In this document: positions 30,682 to 39,822 of the stretch, piece after piece
How the letters are laid out: every line of letters begins with the position of its first letter
Position numbering within the stretch: position 1 is the stretch's first letter
Origin: Entrophospora sp. SA101
Lineage: Eukaryota > Glomeromycota > Glomeromycetes > Entrophosporales > Entrophosporaceae
NCBI GenBank assembly: GCA_958430865.1
Contig: CAUDNR010004527.1
Span: forward strand, 5,761 to 45,582
Reading direction: 5' to 3'
Length of the DNA stretch: 39,822 nucleotides
Translations under genes and position numbers: made by a program
The notes under the pieces: model-generated
Databases searched by the model: none
What the model was told of the DNA's origin: nothing
What the model saw: the letters and a program-made list of their open reading frames with translations, nothing else

Positions 30682-31590
30682 CATAGTAATAATAATGCTA
30701 TGTTATTTAGATTATTGACAATAATAATCTACTATTATTTAGGATTTCATCCTTGGTATGTTCATTTACTATCATTAGAAAATAATATACCTAACAATCA
30801 AGAACACTATAAATCAATAATTAATTATAAATCAGAAAACAAAGATGACAATAGTTCATCATTATATGATGAATTTATTAAAGAATTGCCAAACCCAATA
30901 GCATTCAATATTTGGTATGACAAACTTGAATCTTTAATAATAAAATACAATGAGAATTGTTTAATTGGAGAAGTTGGAATTGATAGATCATTTAAATTAA
31001 AAAATCCAAATAATAATAAGAAATTATCAAATTATCAAATATCGATTGATCATCAAATATTAATATTAGAGAAACAAATTGAATTAGCAATTAGATATGG
31101 TAAAAGCATTAGTTTACATTGTGTACAATCAAGTGGAAAAATTGTTGAAATTTTAAAAAAGTTACAACAAAAAAATACTCAACAAATTGACAGTATTAAT
31201 AATGATTTACAGTTGAAAATATGCTTTCATTCATTCTGCGGATCAATTGATACAATAAAACTTTTATTATCTTTAAACAACAGTCCTAAAAAGAATAAAA
31301 AGAGTAAATTATTATCGATAGAATGTTATTTTAGTTTTAGTAAGGTTATAAATGAAAGATTGTCAAATAGATTGCACGATCTGATAAAATTTGTGCCAGA
31401 GGATAGATTATTAGTTGAATCTGATTTCCATTCACCAGTAGGTTTAGATTATTTAATGCAAGACATTATTCAACTAATTAGCAAAGTAAAAGATTGGTCA
31501 TGTGATTTTACAATTAATAAATTAAAAGATAACTTTCTAAATTTTATTAATAACTATAACAATAAAGATAAAGAATGTAATGTAAAATGA
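30442..31590 (+). CDS. TatD/Scn1-like metal-dependent hydrolase, complete copy C, 2 exons
   Basis: Exons 30442-30625 and 30743-31590, giving 343 residues. The 117-bp intron is GTAATA...TTATTTAG and contains no stop, so the unspliced frame (382 codons) is also open. Splicing restores CFGFHPW, a conserved TatD/Scn1-type junction, and removes an AAT-encoded Asn run. Metal-site motifs: CDVHTHVHD (H12, H14), GEVGID (E138), SLHC (H187), CFHSFC (H224), VESDFH (D289). All the expected ligands are present. TatD-family proteins are TIM-barrel metal-dependent hydrolases; yeast-type Scn1 was named as a Cut9-interacting protein. ATG context AAAAAAATGG. It is convergent with the HMG gene, 12 bp between stops. 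Confidence 0.85.
30627..30681 (+). repeat. (AAT)18 microsatellite inside the TatD intron
   Basis: Eighteen uninterrupted AAT units begin right at the donor site, followed by CATAGT and three more AAT. Any change by whole units leaves the intron a multiple of three. Read as protein it would give 18 Asn, then HSNNN. Confidence 0.9.
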
Positions 31591-31602
31591 TTAATAAAAT
31601 GA

Positions 31603-32160
31603 TCAAGATTTTTTTATTCTAGACGTTAATCTATTAAAAGTTTTACAAAATATAGCGAAAGAAAAGTTGACATTTGTATCATTTGAGGAAGAGATTCTGG
31701 AAGCCAATCTCACAAAAGCTTGTTTATAATATATAGGACAATTCCTCCAAGTTATAGAAGCGACTAAAGCAATTTCTTTCATAAATTGAGAACGAAGTTC
31801 TTTGTAATTGTGATCATGTTCAATTTTATTTTGTAAAGTTAATAAGAACAAATAGAATGCGTTGTCAGAGTTTATGTGTTCTTGCTTCTTATACTTCTTT
31901 ACTAATTTCTTTATGAATCTTTCAGTAGGCACTTTTATGGGTATTTCATCACCATTTGAAAATGTTGCATTGACAGTGTTTGGTGTTATTTCACTTTCAG
32001 ATTCAGTGAATGGGAAGACAGAGCTTTCTGATCTTTCTCTTAGGTTTAACTTGGAAAATAATTTTAAGACTTTGTGAGGTTTGTTACGAATAGGGTTATG
32101 AAATTTTTTATATAAGTCGCCAAAATAATGACGTCGATGGTGTTTATGACATCTATACAT
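31603..32160 (-). CDS. MATA-HMG-like protein, copy C
   Basis: 185 residues, single exon, same protein as copy B. HMG-box-like region at about 96-156: NAFYLFLL at the start of helix 1, a basic/acidic middle, W138 in ITWRN, and a YYKQAFVRLASRI final helix. The N-terminal YRCHKHHRRHYFGD segment and the Ser/Glu-rich middle are outside the box. Presumed nuclear DNA-binding regulator; MATA-type HMG proteins act in mating-type control in other fungi, but a mating role here is not shown. The start follows ACTATATAAAA on the minus strand, a TATA-like word too close to the ATG to be a normal TATA box. Confidence 0.75.
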   Translation of the reverse strand: MYRCHKHHRRHYFGDLYKKFHNPIRNKPHKVLKLFSKLNLRERSESSVFPFTESESEITPNTVNATFSNGDEIPIKVPTERFIKKLVKKYKKQEHINSDNAFYLFLLTLQNKIEHDHNYKELRSQFMKEIALVASITWRNCPIYYKQAFVRLASRISSSNDTNVNFSFAIFCKTFNRLTSRIKKS

Positions 32161-33526
32161 TTTTATATAGTTTAAAATTTATATTATAATAATATTTATA
32201 GCTCTTATATCGCATTATTTTTTTTTTATCAAAATACGAAAGAGTGTATATGCAATAGATGACAATTTCTTTTTTTTTTTTTAATAAAAAAGAATTTAAA
32301 GAAATTTCATTTATTTTAACAATGAAACTTTAAATATTTGCAAATTTGGAAATTTTTCTTTATTACTAATACTAATAATAACGATAATATTGGTCACATT
32401 ACGACTATTACGACTGAATTTTTTTTTCGAAAATATCTCGTGAACTTCTAGAATGCGGGACTCATTGTCATGTATTCCGCGTCACTAATAAAATTTGCAA
32501 AATTAACAAATTTAGAAATGTTTTGTCTGAAAAAAAGATATTATTATTATGCAGATATTTTTTTTTTATGAAATTATATGTTTTGTAAGTTTCAAATTAT
32601 AATCAGGAAAATGGACGCTGTTTTCAAAATCTACCACGTCTCTAAAATTGGTGTCTGCAACTTGTTGCAACGTCACGAATGGCAACTAGTTGCAGACTCT
32701 ATCTATATTACAGCACTTATGTTCTAAATTCTGGCAATTGAATTGATTTTAAGATTGATCAAAGCTTTCAAATTTTCAGAATTGCGACAAATCAAAAAGT
32801 CTTCCTACTTTGTCTCTGGTGATTATTTTTGGAAGAATTAAAGGATCTACAAGGGTAAATAAAGTTCGACGACTAAAATGACTTGTATCATTAACACGGT
32901 ACAAATTCATTGAGTTGTTTTTAATAATCAATAATTGCAATGGTGTTACCAACATTTTTAAATATATTAAAGTTTTTAGTGTAACAAATATTATTCAAAC
33001 CGCGGTTCAACTGGAGTTTGAATTACGGTCGAATTGCGAGTAATGAAGCATAACATGTCTCATGTCTCGTGTACAAACACAACTCTAATTGATTTAATAT
33101 TAGGTGAAAACATATTTACACACATCACAATTGTTATGATTTCAGTGTCTCGGGATTCATTTAAAAAAAATAGTCGTATTATTTTGGGTAAAGGGTTATT
33201 ACTAACTAAGGATGTTAGCCGAAATTGGTTTTAAAAAAATCAATTTCAATACACATAAAAAACTACCCAGAATTTCGGCTATTGAGTTAAAGTGCTCAAA
33301 TAATTTCGGATATAATTTCGGCAACTCGAAAAACTATTTTGGCATTTCGGATTCAAATGATGTATACTGTAAGCATAATTATCATTGTTTAGTCAACCCG
33401 AGTATAGCAAAAGACATGCAGTAGAAATCATAGAAAAAATAATTCATTCATGGAAAAACCAGCCAAAATAATACAAAATAAATTATTAAATGGTTCTACA
33501 ACCCAGATGGCCCAATGATAAAACAT
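32161..33526. other. Non-coding spacer of copy C
   Basis: Same as 1361-2726, with the hairpin at 32653-32697 and the dispersed repeat at 33204-33273. No gene supported. Confidence 0.6.
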
Positions 33527-33701
33527 TAGGGTTGTTAAATGGAGCATAATGTTCTGGCATCAACCCGGGTTATGTATCACTCCATCGTGGAGTGGGTTAA
33601 GATTTCTAATTTTTTGTAATAACCCGGGTTGGGTTGGGTTAACCCTTGTTCCACAATAATATGAACCCAACCCAACCCATTATGTTCCATTAACAACCCT
33701 A
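33527..33701. mobile_element. hAT-type MITE with GGGTT-rich core (copy C)
   Basis: Same element, ends and target duplication as 2727-2901; agrees with copy B at the two variable positions (33587 G, 33649 T). Confidence 0.75.
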
Positions 33702-34805
33702 TAAAACACACTAAGGATCCTTTACTATATAGCACGGCCTAACATTGCAATGATTAGGTGTAAACTCGAACATGTATTTGCATTGCATTGCACAAATATA
33801 TACATATGTTCGATCAACATCCTGTGACATTTTACTGATGAAATAAAAGAATTAAAATCAAATGAATAGTAAGTGATCCTTCATTTGGATGTTATTTTTA
33901 TTTGTTGAAACTCCTGGATGTGGTGCAATTGCTCTAAATTCATTCAATTATTTAAATTGTTATCAATAAACGATCATCAAAATTGCATTCCTGATCCTGA
34001 CCATGCTGGTCCAAAAAAAATCCTTAGCTGGCTAAATTTTTTTTTTTGATATTAACAATTATTTTATTATTTATAATTAAGGCAGTTCAAATTTGATTAT
34101 TTGTTTAAACATCTCCTCCCAAGATTTTTAAAATTCTAAAAATATACAGTTATAAAACATGTTTAATAAAATATTTTGCAGCAAATTTCTCTGCTAATCA
34201 TTTCTGTAATTGGAAACTTTTCATTGGTGTTTATTTATTTCTAAATTGAAAATATTCATTTAAATGAACTGATAATACTTTTATTTCTTTCATTCTTTGA
34301 AAATTTTTTGGATTAATGGTTGTTCTTTTATTGGTCTTATTATTACCTGTATCAGTGAACAACTGCTCTTAAGGAACAAATATGGCAGTAATAACCAAAT
34401 ATTTCTGGAAATTGATGATATTGATACTCTCCACATAGAAATTATTATTATTTTACATTTTAAATGATAAGTTTTTCTGTACCACAAAAAATGTTATTAT
34501 TTATAGTAGGTCAGACAATAATTATTATCAGTCAACTAAATAATTGACTAAAATAGTCATTTTCAACCTTATGGTTGGATCCAGAGATCAGGAGTATGAC
34601 CTAGTGATGTTCAATGAACTTCAATTTTTCACATGCATAGTTTTATAAATTTTATTGGTCAAATAAAAACAACTATGTTGATCTATTTCAGGTCACAAAT
34701 ATAAATCCTGAAAAAATGAAGATACTTATATTGATATCAAAATAGTTAGACTTTAACAATATGCAGATATTTTTAATAAGTTAACTAAATACAATAGACC
34801 TCCTC

Positions 34806-34938
34806 TAGTGATTGCATTCATGAAACTCATGAATAGGTTACACATATCAAAACAGTTAAAAATCATGCTTTGATTATCTGATTTGATATGTGTAATCCCC
34901 TTAATGAATATTCATGAATCTCATGAATGCAATCACTA
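34806..34938. mobile_element. hAT-type MITE with foldback arms (copy C)
   Basis: Same element and flanks as 4006-4138; agrees with copy B at the one variable position (34898 C). Confidence 0.75.
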
Positions 34939-35540
34939 ACCTCATCCACTAGTGTTCCATGTCGCAATCCAAAAAAGGAAACAAAATGGTTGTAAAGGTG
35001 GTTGCAACCAGTGGTTGCAATCGTTTTTATATGATGCAAAGATGGTAGCAACCATCATCAAAAGTTGCAGCCGGTATCCTTATCATCCACCCATTACTAT
35101 GATGTTATTAAACAAGGAAAAAGTCCAGATAAGAAAGAAAGTTGTATCTGGCTCCTCAGTGTTATTATTAAGGCTGTATTTTTTACAGAAAAAGTATGGG
35201 ATCTCCAGTGAAAGTGCACAGAAAGCACATAATTTGTACAGGATAGTTACAATACACACATGAAACGCACATAAGATTTATGGAAAACATGTGGAATTCA
35301 TTTTTCCCATAAATCCTATGTGTTTCATGTGCATTCTGTATTTATCCTTATGAATTCCATGTTTTCTGTGCACTTTTACCAGAGACCTCTTACATTTTCC
35401 ATAAATCCCATGCGTATTCCATACATTTCTCTATATATTTCCTGTACATTTTCTGTTAATAATTTTTTATAGGATTGCAAGCCAGTCCACAAGGAGCTTT
35501 AATGACCAATTTCCGCCCACATGTAAAATACAAACAATTA

Positions 35541-35646
35541 TAAACCACGTGATTTACTGTACAACAAAAAAATTCTTTTTCATAAAACCACGTGACTTTT
35601 ACGTACAGCAATTTTTTCTGCTGATCATTTCGGTGATTGGAGGCTT
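35541..35646. repeat. Diverged repeats at the right border of copy C
   Basis: AAACCACGTGATTTACTGTACA (split here by one mismatch region: AAACCACGTGA then TTTACTGTACA) recurs about 44 bp later as AAACCACGTGA then CTTTTACGTACA. Both contain the palindrome CACGTG. Directly after the second copy, CAGCAATTTTTTCTGCTGAT followed by CATTTCGGTGATTGGAGGC resembles 3379-3415 inside the block (GCAGCAAATTTCTCTGCTAA then TCATTTCTGTAATTGGAAAC). Confidence 0.5.
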
Positions 35647-36885
35647 AAGGTAGAGTATACGTAACACGAATCTACTATGATCTACAATGGCTAATTTTGA
35701 TTTTATCCGGTTTAAAAAAGTAAGCCACATATTAAAGACAAATAAAAAATAAATAAATTATACAAATTTTATATCTTTAGCTTCTCAAGATTCTGAGTTT
35801 TAATCTAATATACAAACCATAAAAAATTATTCTATTCTTGCTAGAGTTATTACAACTTTAAAGTCAAACCTATTTTCAGATTACTAACTAAAATTCTCAG
35901 AGTACTAATTAAACATAGTAAAATTATAAGTGAATGTATAGAAACAATAAGTGAATGCTAATGAAACAATATACAAACACCGATTAAGAATAGTAAAACT
36001 GTAAGTGAATATATAAATTCTAATTAAATTATCAAAGCATGCTAATCATTATAGAATTTATTATATGTATTAATATAAGATATATTTTATAGAAACAATA
36101 ATTTTTATAACAAATATATTATTAAATCTCAAAGGAAAATTATTTATTTTTAATTCTTTGCCAATGAGTTCTCAAGGTAAATGGTATTAGTTTTATTCAT
36201 GTGTAAATTTGAAGCATTAAAAACATTCTAATTTAAAAATAAAATTTTTGAAAACATAACTATCAACTAGACAAGTTGAGGGATGGTAGTGGAAGTCAAT
36301 AACAAGACAACAATATATCTCTATCTATTCTACATATACTATTTGTTCTGCTTATTCTTCATGGAAGTTATATCAAATTTTCTTTTTACTTTAAACATGT
36401 GAGTGCTTCCTATAATTCTACTTGGTGAAGATAATTAATATAATTAATATCCCTTAAAGGAAATGAAATTTATGCCAAATTTGGTGTAGATTTTCGAGTT
36501 AGTGCAGACCCCCACCAAACGAAAAAATTACCATTTGACCCCATTTTTTTTTTGATTTTTAAATAAAAAAAGGCATTTTTTATACATATCATCATTCAAT
36601 TATAATTAAATATTTTTTCTTCGGGAAATAAATAACTCAGAAAAACATGCATTCAAAAAAAATCCAAAAATTTTTGTTTTTTTGAAATTCACAATTAGAA
36701 AAAGTTGTTATCCTGTGATATCTGGTCTAAAACCGCAAAGTATGTGAAGATACTTGTTCTAATAAACAAGGTTACTTAGGGAGAAAAACCAATTTTAGAA
36801 TATAAATTTTTATTTTAATTTGTACTAAAAATTTCTTCCAAATTTGGACAAAATCCTTAAATATAAAAAAATCAAATTAAATAAA
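35647..36885. other. AT-rich DNA between copy C and the piggyBac remnant
   Basis: No gene supported. Small direct repeats such as AGTAAAATTATAAGTGAATG (35917) and AGTAAAACTGTAAGTGAATA (35992). A possible piggyBac-side border near 36450 (TTAATATCCCTTAAAGG) contains TTAA, the piggyBac target, but no matching right end was found. Confidence 0.45.
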
Positions 36886-38734
36886 TTAATTATTATTACT
36901 GTGATATTCTACAAAACAATTTCTTTTTGAGCTTAAACATAAAGCAACATCACATAGAGTACAAAATACATGTGACCAATTATCATTAGTTGTAGCATTT
37001 ATTCCTTCTTCCTGCCTTTGATATTTACAATACTCGCATACAATCCTATTTTCTCTATAAAATGATTTCCTGGTGCCAGTCTTGCTAAAGAAATGGTTGA
37101 TTTAGATGTAGTATAATGTTTTCTGGAAGAAGAAAAAAAAGATTTGTGGTGAATTTCCCTTTGATCACTTTCTAATCCTGATTTAATTAGATCCCATGCA
37201 ATTTAATCTAAAATCTTTATGTGTAATTTTATTATTATTATACTTTTTTTTATATATTAAATAAGAATTAATTATTGCAGTATCCAACAGCCAGAAAAAC
37301 ATTGGCATCCAGGTTCTCCTAACTTTCTGTTGAGTTGAATAATAGCTTCTCAGTTGGTCCGCAATATCAACTCCTCCCATAAAAAGATTGTAATCATTAA
37401 TTATTTTGGGAATGGGCAATAGTTTTCTTGTTGAATTACCAAAAACACTTCCTACTTTTGCTCCATTTCTACTAGTTATTCTAGGATGGCAATGTAACTT
37501 ATTAATTCTATTTTCATTACCAGTAATCTCATGTATTGTGGATAACATTGTAACAGGACCATTATCCATCCACAATACTGCCAAAACGTCATTGACAACC
37601 ACACCAGAAAGTGCATCCCATTCTAAATTTTTATTTTTTATTTTAAGAATTGGTGGGAATCGGTACAAACAGTTCCGCATGCATCAATTCCTTTTTCATG
37701 TAAAAATTTAAATAATTTGATACTTGAAAAATAATTATCCATAAAAATATTGAATGATTGATTGGATGGTAGCTTTTTGATTAAATGATAAACCTGGTTT
37801 CCCATCTTATTGAGATGTTCAATTTGTTCAATTTCATGATCTTTTTCAATTCTGGAAGTGAACATGAATGAGTAAGTATAACCCACATCACACAAGGCCA
37901 AAACCTTATATCCTTCTGGAGTAGGTTTGTTCTTCATTCTAAATGTATGTGCACTCCTGCCACAAAATCTAATGATCATTTCATCAACTGCAACATTAGA
38001 AGATGGGATGTAAATAGATTGTGATACATCATTTATGTGAGATGCTAATGGTTCAAGTTTAGAATACCAAAATGGATGGTCACTATAAATGTCAGAAATA
38101 TGCAAAAAGTTCTTAATTTTTTTAAATGCTTGCAGTTGCATATATGAGGTAATGGAATGAATTGGCATTCTTTCATCCTTATTCCAAAAGTCTTTAAAAG
38201 ATGGAGTTTTGTATATCCCTGAATAAATAATAATTCCTAGCCAAGTCAAAAATTCATAAAAATCAATATCCATCCAAGAATCTTCTTTTTTTGTTTTCCA
38301 TATTTATTAGTATTATTTACAATTGTTCTTAAAATTTCATTCGAAAAAAATAGTTTAAAAATATCATAAGGTGTGATGGAATCAAGAATACTGTATTCAT
38401 ATGGCAAATTTAAATGAGGCTCATTGTATAAAGGATATTGATGAGCAAACTTATTAAATGATGGTGAACTTGGAAGATTAATTTGTTGTGATTTTGTATT
38501 TCTATTTCTTCCACCACCTCTTCTATCACTTCTAGCTCTACTCCTGTTTCTGTTACCTCCACTAAATGTTGAAATTTCATTTTCTTCGTCAGTTTCATCT
38601 TCATCTTCTGCATCATGTTCAAAAACTTCATCTTGATAAATATCTTGTGGTCTTCTTGTAATGTTAGCAACATAGTAACCTGTTTCATCGTCAGAATCAA
38701 TAACTTCTTTGAAAATATTTTCTTGTAAACTCAT
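36886..38734 (-). pseudogene. piggyBac-like (DDE_Tnp_1_7) transposase with several frameshifts
   Basis: Order on the minus strand: an acidic N-terminus (MSLQENIFKEVIDSDDETGY), an Arg/Gly-rich patch (NRNRSRARSDRRGGGRNRN), LDSITPYDIFKLFFSNEILR; after a shift near 38280, DFYEFLTWLGIIIYSGIY, FWNKDERMPIHS, NVAVDEMIIRFCGR (first catalytic Asp), NIFMDNYFSSIKLF (second); after a shift near 37660, FMGGVDIADQLRSYY (third Asp site). Shifts near 37195 (LNC|AWDLIKSGLESDQ) and 37075 precede a C-terminal Cys-rich domain (VCEYCKYQ ... FCTLCDVALCL ... CFVEYH). The whole family layout is present, with all catalytic residues, but at least four single-frame breaks. Two are at or near homopolymers, so some could be sequencing errors. 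Confidence 0.8.
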
Positions 38735-38978
38735 TTTAATTTTTTTTAGTTTAAAGCAAAATTAAAATAATTATCTGTTCCTTTTAATTGATTAAGAATT
38801 AAACTTTTAAACTGATTCAAACCTTGGTGGTATGATCCACTATAATAGTATTTTTAAATCACACCATTGAAATTTTGGATCAGGCAATATTAAAAAAAAA
38901 ATCATACAATACCAAATAACGTAATTGGAAATAGTGGTTTGTACTACATGAATAAAATTCCAAAAAAAAATACATAAT
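38735..38978. other. Spacer between the two piggyBac copies
   Basis: No gene. GTGGTATGATCCACTAT (about 38828-38844) is imperfectly inverse to ATAGTGGTTTGTACTAC (about 38931-38947), so a small foldback element may have inserted just before the second copy. Confidence 0.4.
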
Positions 38979-39744
38979 ATGAATGAGTAAGTATAACCCA
39001 CATCACACAAGGCCAAAACCTTATATCCTTCTGGAGTAGGTTTGTTCTTCATTCTAAATGTATGTGCACTCCTGCCACAAAATCTAATGATCATTTCATC
39101 AACTGCAACATTAGAAGATGGGATGTAAATAGATTGTGATACATCATTTATGTGAGATGCTAATGGTTCAAGTTTAGAATACCAAAATGGATGGTCACTA
39201 TAAATGTCAGAAATATGCAAAAAGTTCTTAATTTTTTTAAATGCTTGCAGTTGCATATATGAGGTAATGGAATGAATTGGCATTCTTTCATCCTTATTCC
39301 AAAAGTCTTTAAAAGATGGAGTTTTGTATATCCCTGAATAAATAATAATTCCTAGCCAAGTCAAAAATTCATAAAAATCAATATCCATCCAAGAATCTTC
39401 TTTTTTTTTGTTTTCCATATTTATTAGTATTATTTACAATTTGTTCTTAAAATTTCATTCGAAAAAAATAGTTTAAAAATATCATAAGGTGTGATGGAAT
39501 CAAGAATACCATATTCATATGGCAAATTTAAATGAGGCTCATTGTATAAAGGATATTGATGAGCAAACTTATTAAGTGATGGTGAACTTGGATGATTAAT
39601 TTGTTGTGATTGTGTATTTCTATTTCTTCCACCACCTCTTCTATCACTTCCAGCTCTACTCCTGTTTCTGTTACCTCCACTAAATGTTGAAATTTCATTT
39701 TCTTTGTCAGTTTCATCTTCATCTTCTGCATCATGTTCAAAAAA
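38979..39744 (-). pseudogene. Second, partial piggyBac-like transposase copy
   Basis: Repeats 37864-38625 in the same orientation with very few differences, at a distance of about 1.1 kb. It lacks the N-terminal MSLQEN segment and everything downstream of CDVGYTYSF. Breaks: one extra base in ACAAATTG giving a stop after LRTNCK, and nine A (minus strand) in the run where the neighbour has seven. Amino-acid changes include E to K in DETDKENE. Right of it (39745) the sequence is unrelated. Clearly non-functional. Confidence 0.8.
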
Positions 39745-39822
39745 TAACAGGTGGGACCGTTCTGGGAACACAAAAATTAACAGGAGGGAACACAAAATTT
39801 TAACCCATGCCATTCGTTGATT
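39745..39822. repeat. Short direct repeat at the window end
   Basis: AACAGGTGGGACC ... GGAACACAAAAATT is followed by AACAGGAGGGAACACAAAAT, an imperfect direct repeat of about 20 bp. It may be the edge of an element continuing outside the window. Confidence 0.35.

Larger units (their letters stand above)
30787..35573. repeat. Segmental duplication block, copy C
   Basis: Homologous to copy A from the window edge (30787 corresponds to base 1) to the second 14-bp microhomology at 35560-35573. Past it the sequence (TTCTTTTTCATAAAACCACG) is unique. It has both intact boundaries and the full TatD gene upstream, so it is the best model of the ancestral arrangement. Confidence 0.9.

Noticed and set aside
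30628..30742. Poly-asparagine tract in the TatD protein
   Set aside because: GT...AG borders, an AG preceded by T-rich sequence and restoration of GFHPW all point to an intron; kept as a microsatellite within it.
1..39822. tRNA or rRNA genes
   Set aside because: No cloverleaf with intact A/B boxes or rRNA-like stretch was recognised by eye; a covariance-model scan could not be run.

Overview
The window looks like nuclear DNA of an arbuscular mycorrhizal fungus, most likely Rhizophagus or a close relative. This is inferred from the very AT-rich sequence, short GT-AG introns, a MATA-HMG-like protein, an Scn1/TatD-like hydrolase, an F-box remnant and a dense load of decayed transposons. A run of ten N at 17026-17035 marks a scaffold join, so some duplicate structure could reflect assembly or nucleus-to-nucleus variation.

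Layout. (1) 1-8680: two head-to-tail copies (A, B) of a block of about 4.4 kb. It holds a TatD/Scn1-like gene (+) and, 12 bp beyond its stop in the complete copy, a convergent MATA-HMG-like gene (-), followed by about 3.3 kb of non-coding DNA with two small hAT-type MITEs and several hairpins. The A/B junction lies on a 14-bp sequence shared by both ends of the block. (2) 8681-10689: a minus-strand hAT-like element that has lost its 3' end exactly where copy B stops. (3) 10690-19738: gene-poor DNA with decayed fragments (a possible PIF/Harbinger, a second hAT, two lineage-specific families) and several MITEs, one with a perfect 8-bp target duplication. (4) 19739-23417: an apparently complete hAT element with matching ends and a 10-exon transposase gene that splices in silico into an unbroken 653-residue protein with a D-D-E triad. 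(5) 23418-30441: a decayed gene, repeat patches, an intact 7-exon DUF1295 (steroid 5-alpha-reductase-like) gene, an F-box remnant, a non-autonomous element sharing terminal sequence with the intact hAT, and a decayed DUF7869-like gene. (6) 30442-35573: copy C of the block with the only complete TatD/Scn1-like gene. (7) 35574-39822: non-coding DNA, then a frameshifted piggyBac-like transposase and a second partial copy of it.

The host genes that look functional are TatD/Scn1-like (C), HMG (B and C, possibly the shortened A), and the DUF1295 protein. The rest is mainly transposons and remnants. The most striking items are the near-identical triplication of the TatD-HMG pair with a microhomology junction and copy-specific damage; the intact spliced hAT and its apparent non-autonomous partner; and a stop-free, multiple-of-three intron carrying 18 AAT units inside the TatD gene, which simple ORF calling would misread as a poly-asparagine tract.
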